Shown: positions 35,300 through 44,205, counted from the stretch's first letter. The stretch is 64,000 nucleotides of DNA from Aphanothece sp. CMT-3BRIN-NPC111 (GCA_019359765.1 JAHHGU010000004.1:62001-126000), one strand, 5' to 3'. Numbers and translations are program-made. Notes: generated by a model not told the origin, from the letters alone.

Positions 35300-36424
35300 T
35301 TATTCGCTTTCTTTAAGGGCGCGGCGACTTAACTTAGCATAAGTCTTCACGGTTTCATAAGGCATTTCTAAATCAGTGGCGATCGCCATCAACGATTCCC
35401 CCAACTCCCGCCTCGCCAGAATAGTTGCCCAAGTCTCGGCAATCTCCAAAGCGCGATCGCCCCCCGTGCGCTGCCGTTGTGCCACAAACGTTTCTGTTAA
35501 CTGGGCAATTCGTTGTGCCAGCAGACTAGAAATCTCAGGTACTGGCGGGGCATCTATTGATAACCATCCCCACCTTGTTTGACCTAACCCAAAAGTAGTC
35601 TTGTGCCCCGTCCCGCAGTAGGGAGCTAACTGCCCCAAAGTTAAAAACAACTGCTGAAACTGCGCCTGTGACTGAGCGGATTTCGTCAAGCCAAACTCAA
35701 TTGCCCCCGTAAATCCTGTAACGGAACCTTTCTTGCCAGCGGATACCTTCACCGATTCCAGGCGGTGGCGATTAATCAGCACACCATCATCCACCCAGCC
35801 AAGAAAAGCATCCTGGTCAAAAGGCAGATCAGAAAAGTGATTCCACCGCCGTAAATAACTGTGAAAAACATTAACTGGCCAAGGCAGGGGCAGGTGATGT
35901 CCTTTGCGGCGAAAGCTGGTAGCACTAGAAAAGCTGAGCGTAACCGTCTTTCCCTGTTGGGTATCAAACAGTTGGGCATAGGTAGTAGCAGGAAGAGCGA
36001 TCGCGCAGGAGCGAATCTGCAACCGCGCATTCCGCAGCTCAATCGCTTCCGGCAAATTCTTCACCCACTGCGCCAACCATTCCACCACCCGTCTTTGTAA
36101 ACCTGTAACATACCACCGATAAGTTTCCCAAGCCTGGAGTTGCAACTGCCTGCCACTCGTCTTAATTGGGCCATCTAACTCAGAGAGCGTGAAAGGCTTT
36201 TCCGACTCCCCATCGTGGAGATAAGCAGATAAATCTGGGTCACTTTGGCGCACCTGGTCGAGAAACCAAGCGTGGAGGCCAATCGCGTATTGAGGGTAGA
36301 GAGAGGCATCCACTTGCGGCACTAAATCAAACACCAAGCCGACTAGCTCAGTTTCAGATGACCAAGAAAGGTTAGAAGTTAGCGATCGCTTGCCCTTACT
36401 GGTGCCTTGAGTGATTCGACTCAT
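35300..36424 (-). CDS. cas6: CRISPR endoribonuclease Cas6 (orphan) with C-terminal helix-turn-helix
   Basis: The protein from MSRITQGTSKGKRSLTSN has the RAMP ferredoxin-like organisation of Cas6, ending the core with VTGFTGAIEFGL and the glycine-rich loop YCGTGHKTTFGLGQTRWG, which contacts repeat RNA. Cas6 cuts pre-crRNA within repeats. The last ~60 residues (GESLMAIATDLEMPYETVKT, YAKLSRRAL) form a sigma-region-4/LuxR-like helix-turn-helix, unusual or subgroup-specific for Cas6. No other cas gene or repeat array is in the window. It converges on the PLD gene with a 23-base gap. An upstream ATG at 36478 adds 18 residues. Confidence 0.87.
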   Translation of the reverse strand: MSRITQGTSKGKRSLTSNLSWSSETELVGLVFDLVPQVDASLYPQYAIGLHAWFLDQVRQSDPDLSAYLHDGESEKPFTLSELDGPIKTSGRQLQLQAWETYRWYVTGLQRRVVEWLAQWVKNLPEAIELRNARLQIRSCAIALPATTYAQLFDTQQGKTVTLSFSSATSFRRKGHHLPLPWPVNVFHSYLRRWNHFSDLPFDQDAFLGWVDDGVLINRHRLESVKVSAGKKGSVTGFTGAIEFGLTKSAQSQAQFQQLFLTLGQLAPYCGTGHKTTFGLGQTRWGWLSIDAPPVPEISSLLAQRIAQLTETFVAQRQRTGGDRALEIAETWATILARRELGESLMAIATDLEMPYETVKTYAKLSRRALKESE

Positions 36425-36858
36425 AAAACCTCCATGCAGTTCGCAAACCCAGACGATGAATCGCTCTGGGAGCATCAAGGCAAGTTTTGAATTAAAAGCT
36501 TTTCCTCTGCCATCCCATCATCTAGGAAGACTGAGAGGTAGTTTGTCGGTTATTCTACTATAGTTTCATCCCCCTAGGGGGATAAGAAGACATTGGCTAG
36601 CGCTCCTCAAGTAAATTTCTAGGGAGAGACAGCAAAACTTTTCAGAAGTTTTTCAGGTAGGTTAGGCAACGAGAGGTTGGTGGGTGCATTCTTCAAAAGG
36701 CAACAACCCTAGCCACTTTTATGGCAAAGGTGTAGTCATTTGCGATCGCCAATTCCACAAAGCCGCAAATTTTTGCCCCCAATTTTGCCAATAATAAGAT
36801 CGTTTGCCACAACGCTCGCAGTTTTTGCGGGATCAAGACAAAATTTACAAAAAGCACC
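36425..36858. other. Divergent intergenic region upstream of cas6
   Basis: The gap separates leftward cas6 from the rightward 294-residue protein. The only feature seen is the 16-base palindrome at 36568-36583; the remainder is unstructured. Confidence 0.4.
36568..36583. promoter_or_regulatory. 16-base perfect palindrome upstream of cas6
   Basis: ATCCCCCTAGGGGGAT is a perfect palindrome about 145 bases upstream of cas6 and 275 bases upstream of the next rightward gene. It could be an operator or a dispersed repeat core; GGGG/CCCC palindromes are frequent between genes in this genome. Confidence 0.3.
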
Positions 36859-37743
36859 ATGCCTGGAACAGCAAAAGATATTAGTGCCACCGGCTGTCTG
36901 GTTCTGATCGTGCCAATAGCCTTTTTGCTTGCCTTCGTGTATGTAGCATGGCCAGTGCTGCTGGCGCTGGTATTGCTGATCGTTATTTTTAGGCTTTGGC
37001 AAAACTATCAATGGCAACAGTGGAGCCAGAAAGTAAACCCGTTTTTCCATCAGCTGATCAAGGATAGCCAAGGGGCTGTGACAGCACTGGACTTGGCAAT
37101 GAAAGCCAACCTCTCTGCTTCAGCAGCACAGCGGTACTTGGATGCTAAAGCTCAGGAATTCGGAGCTCGCGCCGTTGACTATGAAGATCGGGGCAGGGTG
37201 TATTACTTTATAACCGCTAGCACCTTAGGTAGCATATTTGACGAGAGTGAACCTCCCAGCCTCTATGAGAGCAAGCCAAAAGCTCCTAACACTGTAGATA
37301 GCCTATTTGACGAAAGCGAATCCCCCAGCTTGGAGGAGGACAACCCAAAAACTCCTAGCACTGCAAGTAAAATATTTGACGACAGCGAACCTTTTAGCCG
37401 ACAGAAAAGCGAACCAATCAGGTCTAGCACCCTAGGCCGCCTATTTGACGATAGCGATCCCGATAACCTAGATGAGAGCGATGATGCCCCAGAAGCCTCA
37501 GAAGCGCTAGCCCAAGAGCAAGAGGAACCAGCAGCACCACCAACTGAAAAACAGGCTACCGCTCAATCTCTTATCCAATCAGAACTCGCCAAGCGGCTCG
37601 ACGTTCATTCCAGTACTGTTTTCAAAAGGAGAGCCGATCCAGACTTCTCAGAATGGAGCCGCAGCAGAGATCCAGAGGGAATTGCTTGGGAATACTCGCC
37701 AGAAACCAAAGAGTTTTATCCCCTGGAAACAAAGCAGGATTAA
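36859..37743 (+). CDS. Membrane-anchored acidic repeat protein, unknown function
   Basis: Residues 1-50 contain a long hydrophobic segment (CLVLIVPIAFLLAFVYVAWP then VLLALVLLIVIFRLW), one or two membrane helices. Residues ~60-120 look like a winged-helix module (LDLAMKANLSASAAQRYLD). Residues 122-213 are four 23-residue repeats of the form TLGSIFDESEPPSL-x9, acidic and Ser-rich. The C-terminus (SELAKRLDVHSSTVFKRRAD) has a second helix-turn-helix-like segment. DNA-binding plus membrane anchoring is possible but unproven. Confidence 0.65.
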   Translation: MPGTAKDISATGCLVLIVPIAFLLAFVYVAWPVLLALVLLIVIFRLWQNYQWQQWSQKVNPFFHQLIKDSQGAVTALDLAMKANLSASAAQRYLDAKAQEFGARAVDYEDRGRVYYFITASTLGSIFDESEPPSLYESKPKAPNTVDSLFDESESPSLEEDNPKTPSTASKIFDDSEPFSRQKSEPIRSSTLGRLFDDSDPDNLDESDDAPEASEALAQEQEEPAAPPTEKQATAQSLIQSELAKRLDVHSSTVFKRRADPDFSEWSRSRDPEGIAWEYSPETKEFYPLETKQD

Positions 37744-37818
37744 TAGCACAGCATGGCGTACTGCCCTTATGGGAGTACGTCGCTTTTCTTATTGCTCCCC
37801 TAAAGTAGTGTTCTCACC

Positions 37819-39300
37819 ATGTTGAAACAGTTGGAAAATCGGTCAATTCCCTGGTTTGGCATAGGCATCACCAGCATCTTTGTAATCTCAGCTGCCCTAC
37901 GCTTTTGGGGGCTGGGTCGCTTCAACACTCTCGTATTTGATGAAGTTTACTACGCTAAATTTGCCAACAACTACTTAACCCGGACACCCTTTTTCAACGC
38001 TCATCCGCCCTTAAGCCAATACATAATCGCCATTGGCATCTGGCTGGGCAGTCATTTGCCCTTTGGTAACGATAATGTCAACGGTTTGGCTGGCTCCTTG
38101 CGTTCCACCTTTAGTTATCGGTGGCTGAATGCCCTGACAGGCTCCTTTATTCCCTTAGTTGTTGCCGGAGTTGCCTACCAGCTAAGTCAGCGACGCAGCT
38201 ATGCGTTCATCGCCGCCCTATTTGTCGCTGCTGATGGCTTATTCCTCGTGGAGTCTCGCTATGCCCTGAATAACATTTATTTGGTCATCTTGGGGCTATT
38301 GGGGCAGTGGTGTTTCCTATTAGCACTAAGCCATCAAGGGCGCAAACGTTGGATTTGGCTAGGCATTGCTGGATTTTTTTTCGGGGCATCAGCTTGTATT
38401 AAGTGGAATGGCTTGTGGTTTCTGCTAGGTGCCTATATGGTTTGGGCAGCTGCTTGGGTAATGCGCTGGGCAAGATTAGGATTCAAAAGTCAGGAGTCAG
38501 AAGATCCAACATTCAGCCTGCAAAACCTGACTCAGTTGAATTTCCTACACATTCTTTTGAATTTAGGCTTTATCCCCATCTTGGTCTATAGCCTCCTCTG
38601 GATTCCTCACCTCCAGATGAATCCCAAGCCGGGGTTTTGGGATATGCAAAATGAAATTTTGCACTACCACGAACGAATTGGTGATGGTCCTAAGGTGCAT
38701 CCTTACTGCTCTAAATGGTACACCTGGCCCTTGATGCTGCGACCGATCGCATATTTCTACGAAACTGCCCGCAATACCAGCGAAACCGCCCCAGCCTTAC
38801 CGCCCTTACCTGCTGGTGCCGTAAAAGTGATTTACGATGTCCATGCGATGGGCAACCCAGTTTTGTACCTGCTATCGGCAGCAGCTATTTTACTACTGCT
38901 ATTGTTGTTAGCTAAACGCTTTTTAAAAAGATCCGGTTGGAAATCTCCCCCAACACCCTCAACCTGGATTGCCCTCTACCTAGTTTTGAACTATGCCGCT
39001 AACTTGCTGCCGTGGGTAAAAGTAACTCGCTGCACGTTTCTGTACCATTACATGGGCGCGTCTGTATTCGCTGCCTTAGCACTTGCCTGGATAGTTGACC
39101 ACTGGCTGCACAGTGTTAAGCCTCGCCTCCGAGCTGCTGGTGTCACCGTAATATTTTTAATTCTGCTAGCTTTTGTTTTTTGGATGCCAGTCTATCTGGG
39201 GCTACCCTTATCTGCTGACGGCTATAAAATCAGGATGCTACGTATATATATCAGTGGGTTGCCTCCCTGGCTCCAACAGTGGTTGCCGAATTGGATTTAA
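37819..39300 (+). CDS. Dolichyl/polyprenyl-phosphate-mannose protein mannosyltransferase-like (GT39/GT-C)
   Basis: The 493-residue membrane protein begins with a transmembrane helix and the first-loop acidic motif NTLVFDEVYYAKFAN, where Asp-Glu acts as catalytic pair in the GT39 family, followed by NAHPPLSQYIIAIGIWLG. About ten hydrophobic segments follow, with AADGLFLVESRYALNNIYLV typical of protein O-mannosyltransferases, and the C-terminal AANLLPWVKVTRCTFLYHYM. Cyanobacterial members probably transfer sugar from a lipid carrier to exported protein or lipid. It is in line with the upstream gene, about 75 bases away. Confidence 0.88.
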   Translation: MLKQLENRSIPWFGIGITSIFVISAALRFWGLGRFNTLVFDEVYYAKFANNYLTRTPFFNAHPPLSQYIIAIGIWLGSHLPFGNDNVNGLAGSLRSTFSYRWLNALTGSFIPLVVAGVAYQLSQRRSYAFIAALFVAADGLFLVESRYALNNIYLVILGLLGQWCFLLALSHQGRKRWIWLGIAGFFFGASACIKWNGLWFLLGAYMVWAAAWVMRWARLGFKSQESEDPTFSLQNLTQLNFLHILLNLGFIPILVYSLLWIPHLQMNPKPGFWDMQNEILHYHERIGDGPKVHPYCSKWYTWPLMLRPIAYFYETARNTSETAPALPPLPAGAVKVIYDVHAMGNPVLYLLSAAAILLLLLLLAKRFLKRSGWKSPPTPSTWIALYLVLNYAANLLPWVKVTRCTFLYHYMGASVFAALALAWIVDHWLHSVKPRLRAAGVTVIFLILLAFVFWMPVYLGLPLSADGYKIRMLRIYISGLPPWLQQWLPNWI

Positions 39301-39638
39301 CCAAAATAATTCGTAATTCGTAATTCGTAATTTGATTGGGTACATGCCCCTACTGAAATCGAAGATTCAGTAGTCAATAATTCAGTAGCGAGTTCATGCC
39401 CCTACTGATTGTAATTACGAATTACTAACTATCAATTACGAATTATTTTTGATGCTGATTTTCCTTTGTAGACAATGAAGTAGTCCTACCCCATTGGAAC
39501 CCTCCGACGCCCCAAGCCCCCGGGCAAGAGTCATGCTTATTGATCGCCTAGATCTGCTGCTACACAGTGTATGGGTTTCAAGAGATATGGGTAATGACAA
39601 AGATCTTCAGGCATGGGGATTAACTCAAAACTCAAAAC
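39301..39638. repeat. Intergenic repeats: TAATTCG heptamers and GGGGCATG palindromes
   Basis: TAATTCG tandem copies lie at 39308-39333, followed by GGTACATGCCCCTACTGA and TTCATGCCCCTACTGA half-palindromes (39.34-39.41 kb) and another ATTACGAATTA stretch. The AAAACTC array starts at 39622. No gene is supported; one 66-codon frame here runs through repeats. Confidence 0.65.
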
Positions 39639-39652
39639 TCAAAACTCAAAAT
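39622..39652 (+). repeat. AAAACTC heptamer array at the 3' end of trmB
   Basis: Four copies of the heptamer (ACTCAAA phase) lie across the end of trmB, whose stop codon (TGA on the reverse strand, 39639-39641) falls inside the array. The final residues Phe-Glu-Phe come from it. Confidence 0.85.
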
Positions 39653-40316
39653 TATTTAATCTCCCTGTCCCCGCGTCCTCTTCAACACGCCTAAACAAAG
39701 CGCGATAAACAGGTTCCCCGCGAGAGAGAGTGGATATTTCCCGCTCTGTGGGTACTGGCAGAGGGTTATTTGCTAACCAAGTATCCCCGCCCTGCCTTTG
39801 GAAGCCTGGGTGGGCACCGATGCGATCGCACATCTCCACCGCTACTTGCTCAACATCTGACTGGAGGAATACTTCTCCCCCGTTAGCAAGATAAGCTGCC
39901 AGAGTGTCTACCAGTTCTGCCTGCAATAAACGTCGTTTGGCTTGTCGCTTCTTGAACCAAGGGTCAGGAAACTGGATGGTGACGCGCTGCAACGTCCCCA
40001 TAGGCAGAGATTCGAGGATTGGGCGTAAAGAGTTACTGACATTGCAAAACAGGTAGTGCAGATTTCTCAACCCCAACTCCTCTCGCCGCTCATTTGCCTC
40101 CTCTACCAGTGGCTCCCGGATTTCCAACCCCAGAAAATTCCAATCTGCTTGTCGAGTCGCCATGCTCGACAAAAAATGTCCCCAGCCGCAGCCAATATCT
40201 AAATGCAGTGGCTGAGTTAAATCAGCATAAACCTTTTCCCAGTCGGGAGGACTCGCTGGCGTCTGGTACTTTTGGCTGAGGGGATTAACATGTTGGCGTA
40301 CTCGAACTCTTGCCAA
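39639..40316 (-). CDS. trmB: tRNA (guanine-N7-)-methyltransferase
   Basis: MARVRVRQHVNPLSQKYQTP is the classic TrmB start, then the SAM site LHLDIGCGWGHFLSSMA, GLEIREPLVEEAN and the catalytic PDPWFKKRQAKRRLLQAEL. It makes m7G46 in tRNA. The protein is full length, but its last residues (NNFEF) and stop codon derive from a heptamer repeat (39622-39652), showing that the array has overwritten the native 3' end. TrmB C-termini are variable, so function is probably unaffected. Confidence 0.95.
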   Translation of the reverse strand: MARVRVRQHVNPLSQKYQTPASPPDWEKVYADLTQPLHLDIGCGWGHFLSSMATRQADWNFLGLEIREPLVEEANERREELGLRNLHYLFCNVSNSLRPILESLPMGTLQRVTIQFPDPWFKKRQAKRRLLQAELVDTLAAYLANGGEVFLQSDVEQVAVEMCDRIGAHPGFQRQGGDTWLANNPLPVPTEREISTLSRGEPVYRALFRRVEEDAGTGRLNNFEF

Positions 40317-40659
40317 CTTTGACTACTCCTTGTTTAGCTAGGGTTTAGGGGCTAGAGAATGTCTCTATAATCGCCGATCCCAAAGTACCAAGTTTTGGAT
40401 GGGCGGCGTTGTTCCATAAAATACGGGGCTTTAAAGTCCCTATTGACTTATCCCCATGCCTGAAGTCAGGGGCTTGCGTCTCGCTTTTCGGTCAAGTCGC
40501 TTCGCTCCAATTCGTAATTCGTAATTACCCCACGCCTAAATGCGGGGGCTTGAAATAATGATGCTACGCTTTTACTATCTTCCATGACCTTGGTCAGGGG
40601 CTTGAAACCTTAATGAATTAATTACGAGTTACGAACTACGAATTACGAATTATTTGGTC
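40317..40659. repeat. Intergenic dispersed repeats before metallophosphoesterase
   Basis: Three hairpin-like units of the form CCCCA-N-GGGGCTTG occur (40.45, 40.53 and 40.59 kb), with TAATTCG copies at 40509-40528 and degenerate TACGAATTACGAATT at 40.62-40.65 kb. Related units containing GGGGCTTGAAACCT and TGCGTGTTTTTGGTCA occur at 53.24-53.28 kb and 47.6 kb. No gene is supported. Confidence 0.6.
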
Positions 40660-41760
40660 ATGAGTCTGAATTTTCGATTTGCTGTCGTCAGCGATTTGCA
40701 CATTGCTCTGCCGGAAACTATTCGGGATCGTCCCAACCAGTTTCATTTAGTTGAAGTCAGCATCCCGGCCCTGGAGCTTGTGTTGAAGCATTTGGAGCAG
40801 TTGGAGCTTGATTTCCTGCTGCTACCAGGAGACTTAACGCAGGATGGAGAACCAGAGAATCATGCCTGGTTGCGATCGCGACTCTTGCAGCTGCCTTTCC
40901 CAGTCTACGTAGTGCCAGGTAATCATGATGTCCCGACTCTACTACCAGACGAGCGCTCAATAGGGCTAAGAGATTTTCCGCACTACTACCGCAACTTTGG
41001 CTATGACAATCCAGAGCAACTTTATTACACCCGTCAGCTACTGCCAGGGGTGCAGCTAATTGGGCTGAATTCTAATCAGTTTGATGAACAGGGCAAACAA
41101 GTGGGGCGTATGGATGATGCTCAGTTGTCTTGGCTGCAACAGGTGCTCACAGATGTGGATGACCAGCTAGTTTTGGTGATGATACATCACAATGTCGTGG
41201 AACACCTGCCGGGTCAATCTCGCCATGCCCTCGGACGCCGATATATGCTGGAGAATGCGCCAGTGCTATTGCAAATGCTCCAAGACTCTGGGGTGCAGTT
41301 AGTGTTTACGGGTCATTTGCATGTTCAAGATGTTGCTTACCACGAGGGCATCTACGACATCACTACTGGTTCTCTAGTCAGCTATCCTCACCCTTACCGG
41401 ATATTAAACTTTCGCACTGACGCCCAAAACAGACAGTCATTGCAGATTGAGTCGCCTCGCGTAGAAGCTGTGCCCGGTTGGTCAAAACTACCGCAGGTGT
41501 CTCGCCAGTGGATGGGCGATCGCTCTGGTGCCTTCATGTTTAAACTTTTAACAGAGGCACCGTTAAATATGCCTTCTTCAGAGGCAGAGAAACTAACTCC
41601 TAGCCTGCGCGACTTCTGGCCAGACATTGCCAACGGTGATGCTTTGTTTGACTTCTCCCACTTCCCAGCAGCTGCCCGCCGCTACTTCGAGGCATTTAGC
41701 GCGATCGCCCCTGATGGCACACCTGCCCTGATCGACAACCACACAACGCTACTGCTTTAG
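40660..41760 (+). CDS. Calcineurin-like metallophosphoesterase, CpdA-type
   Basis: Start ATG 40660 (MSLNFRFAVVSDLHIA). The five metal-binding blocks are present: SDLHI, GDLTQDG, VPGNHDVP, VMIHHNVVEH and FTGHLHVQD, matching CpdA/Icc-like phosphodiesterases. These often hydrolyse cyclic nucleotides or act on lipids. The C-terminal ~110 residues (SEAEKLTPSLRDFWPDIANG) extend beyond the core and are less common. An in-frame TTG six bases upstream is rejected. Confidence 0.9.
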   Translation: MSLNFRFAVVSDLHIALPETIRDRPNQFHLVEVSIPALELVLKHLEQLELDFLLLPGDLTQDGEPENHAWLRSRLLQLPFPVYVVPGNHDVPTLLPDERSIGLRDFPHYYRNFGYDNPEQLYYTRQLLPGVQLIGLNSNQFDEQGKQVGRMDDAQLSWLQQVLTDVDDQLVLVMIHHNVVEHLPGQSRHALGRRYMLENAPVLLQMLQDSGVQLVFTGHLHVQDVAYHEGIYDITTGSLVSYPHPYRILNFRTDAQNRQSLQIESPRVEAVPGWSKLPQVSRQWMGDRSGAFMFKLLTEAPLNMPSSEAEKLTPSLRDFWPDIANGDALFDFSHFPAAARRYFEAFSAIAPDGTPALIDNHTTLLL

Positions 41761-42032
41761 ATTCTAAATTTAAAGTAGCTCTGCTTCTTCAAAAATTAAT
41801 ATTTGGCTGTGTCTCATGGCGAATTATGCTGCTCCGTAATCACCTCTACGGAATTATTCTTCAGATATTTGGTTAAGTATTGCCCGTGTACCAACAGCCT
41901 TGGGAATAGGGATACCAAGGTTTACGACTTAATGGATGAACCAAGAATCCCAGTAGCTTTTAGCCGTGGGAATGCCAATAATAGAACTACCTTATCAACG
42001 AGATGATTTTGGATTTTAGCAGGGTGCTTGCT

Positions 42033-42521
42033 ATGACCGCTAACTTAAATGGAACATCAGTTAACTTACCCCAAACCCTCTATGAAGATGATTTTCATTT
42101 GTGGCTTACTACGACAGCGCAACAGTTGCGCTCCCGCCAACTTGACCAGTTGGATTTTGACAATTTAATTGAAGAAATTGAAAGTATGGGTGCTTCTCAA
42201 CGACGGGAACTTAAAAACAGGTTAATCGTTTTGTTTATGCACCTACTCAAGTATCAATATCAACCAGAAAAGCGGTCATCAAGTTGGATCGCCACAATTC
42301 TTGAACAACGCCGTCAGCTTGAGTTTTTGTTAAAAGATAGTCCTAGTCTGAAACCTTACTATTTAGAAGTATTTTTTGACTGCTACTCCCAAGCTGTCAT
42401 CGATGCTTCTGCCGAAGCCAGGCTACCCGTTAATACTTTTCCCGTTCAGTCTCCTTTTTCTCCTGAAGAGCCTCTAGACTCTAGCTTTATAGTCAACCTG
42501 GTTAATCAAGAGGAAGATTAG
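42033..42521 (+). CDS. DUF29 family protein
   Basis: From MTANLNGTSVNLPQTLYEDD the protein shows the DUF29 pattern: YEDDFHLWLTTTAQQLRSR, DQLDFDNLIEEIESMGASQR and RRELKNRLIVLFMHLLKYQY, with SSSWIATILEQRRQLEFLLK. Members are abundant in cyanobacteria, are all-helical and have unknown function. The ORF is open from 42003, but the first ten residues have no family support. Confidence 0.88.
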   Translation: MTANLNGTSVNLPQTLYEDDFHLWLTTTAQQLRSRQLDQLDFDNLIEEIESMGASQRRELKNRLIVLFMHLLKYQYQPEKRSSSWIATILEQRRQLEFLLKDSPSLKPYYLEVFFDCYSQAVIDASAEARLPVNTFPVQSPFSPEEPLDSSFIVNLVNQEED

Positions 42522-42572
42522 CAAAGGTTCTGTGGAAAGAAGGAATTCACGGTAGCACAGCAACATCTATCT

Positions 42573-43817
42573 TTAAATTTGACGGCAAATCCCAAAGACA
42601 GAAGTGTAGCCGTGCAGGAAGGTGTTGCCGCCCACCGGACCAATCTCACCGTTGCAGAAGAAGCCGCTGAGGGGTATGTTTTTCAGATAGCGACGGAACA
42701 GGTGCGAATCAAAGTTAGGCTGTCCATAAAGCCCTTCCCCGCGCCCCAAGCAGGAAAACATCAAGGCACCTGCGGCGGCTGGAGCATCTGAGGAGTCTTT
42801 TTGATAGCCTTGGAGTAGCAGTTCTAGGTCTTCTGCTGAGGTGTCGGCGTCTCGCAGGTGGAACTGGATGCGCTGGCCAGGGCGAACGCGATCGCCGATA
42901 GCAATTGCCCCCGCTCTGGGGTCTACTCCTAGCAAGTTGCGGATCAGAAAGTCTCCCGGCCCCAGATGCTGCTTGAACTCATTGCGGGCGATACCTACAA
43001 ATAGCGAGTGCTGTGCCAGCTGCCGATCTGTCTCGCTCAGGCTTTGGATCAAATCCCGCAACATTTCCAGAGGAGTTCGAGTCGGTTCACTACAACTTAT
43101 ATCGCTGCTGTCATGCTCTGCAAGTTCCAGGAGAATATTCTGCTCTCCTTTGGAGATTAGATAGGGTGAACCAATGGGGCGACAGCCTTGCGCCACAATC
43201 GTTTCCAAAACAATGTTGCCTGTAAGGGCAACCCCAACGGTGCCCTCGCGGTAAAGTTGATAGTTACAAAACAAACCACTGGGAACACCCATAGAGCCAG
43301 CACTCGCCAACCCGCCCACCTTCACACACCCTGAATAAGCAAAATCTAGCCCTGCAAGCAGGTCATTGATTTTCGAGGAAAAGGGGTCGGATAACAAAAT
43401 GAACTGGGGTTGGTCTTGGGGCGGGATATCAATCAATTCCACCCAGGCATTTGGGGGGCTATCCATGTCAGGCAAGATTTCACCTGGGATATGAAAAGCC
43501 TTAACTTCTACATCCGGCATGTGCATCAGCGTCAAGCTCAACGCTGGCTCTCCCTCAACTTCTAAAGCTTCGCCCTGTGGATTCATGCCAATGATGCCGC
43601 CACCACCACAGCCAATCAGGGCTTGTACCTGCAATCGCTCCTGCAATAAGGGCATCAGGCGAGGATACTCGCTCGCATAAGCCGAGGATATGAATACCAG
43701 TCCCAATTGGGCAGGAGCCTGCAAAGATTGCTGGGCGCGGTCTACGACTTCCGCGACTGCCGCTTCTAAAGAGGGACGAGTTGATAAGGCGTTTGCCCAC
43801 TTGATCTGGTTAGCCAT
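42573..43817 (-). CDS. FIST domain sensor protein
   Basis: The protein from MANQIKWANALSTRPSLEAA has FIST-N (LGLVFISSAYASEYPRLMP; ALIGCGGGGIIG) and FIST-C (ARNEFKQHLGPGDFLIRNLLG; ALMFSCLGRGEGLYG; FFCNGEIGPVGGNTFLHGYT) domains. FIST proteins are soluble sensors of small ligands, often amino acids, linked to signalling. No kinase domain is attached here and none is adjacent. The first six residues of the longer frame (starting at 43835) have no family support. Confidence 0.92.
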   Translation of the reverse strand: MANQIKWANALSTRPSLEAAVAEVVDRAQQSLQAPAQLGLVFISSAYASEYPRLMPLLQERLQVQALIGCGGGGIIGMNPQGEALEVEGEPALSLTLMHMPDVEVKAFHIPGEILPDMDSPPNAWVELIDIPPQDQPQFILLSDPFSSKINDLLAGLDFAYSGCVKVGGLASAGSMGVPSGLFCNYQLYREGTVGVALTGNIVLETIVAQGCRPIGSPYLISKGEQNILLELAEHDSSDISCSEPTRTPLEMLRDLIQSLSETDRQLAQHSLFVGIARNEFKQHLGPGDFLIRNLLGVDPRAGAIAIGDRVRPGQRIQFHLRDADTSAEDLELLLQGYQKDSSDAPAAAGALMFSCLGRGEGLYGQPNFDSHLFRRYLKNIPLSGFFCNGEIGPVGGNTFLHGYTSVFGICRQI

Positions 43818-44055
43818 AGGTTTTGAAGTCTCCACCGGCTTGTCTACTTACCTGAAGAAAGTAGAAAGGATATGTATGTTCTAGGTTAAAGATAACATCA
43901 CCAAAAGCAACGAACATCTTTAGGGGGGAAGTGAGGGGTAGCGATCGCGCCTTTACCAATAATTTCGGTTTAAAGCCAATTAGTCGTCTTGACGTTCCGG
44001 CGGAACGTCTCTGATCGCGCCCTTACCAAGGATTTCGGTTTAAAGCCCCCTCATA

Positions 44056-44087
44056 AAGTAGGGGCACGGTATACCGTGCCCCTACTT
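44056..44087. repeat. 32-base perfect palindrome
   Basis: Both arms read AAGTAGGGGCACGGTA and its complement, with no central spacer. Shorter relatives with GTAGGGGCAT or GCCCCTAC occur at 39.34-39.41 kb and 61.80 kb, so this is a dispersed palindromic repeat. It would extrude as a strong cruciform and could mark a repeat-associated recombination site. Confidence 0.75.
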
Positions 44088-44205
44088 ATCAAACAAGAGT
44101 GCTGTATTCTACCCAGTGCGGGAATGACCACTGTCTGTTCGGGGGAATCCTCCGACTCTACTGCGGAGGAGGATGTCAAATAAGTTAATATGTGAAGACA
44201 CCGAC

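Noticed and set aside
39494..39694. 66-residue frame in the trmB 3' region
   Set aside because: It runs through the heptamer array and repeats without a ribosome binding site or family signal.
35300..41000. CRISPR array near the orphan cas6
   Set aside because: The repeated units around 39.3-40.6 kb are TAATTCG heptamers and GGGGCTTG hairpins of variable length without regular spacers, not 28-37-base direct repeats.
41936..41980. IS200/IS605 end upstream of the DUF29 gene
   Set aside because: CCAAGAATCCCAGTAGCTTT with a GTGGG downstream resembles an element end, but arms pair poorly and no TnpB remnant lies near.
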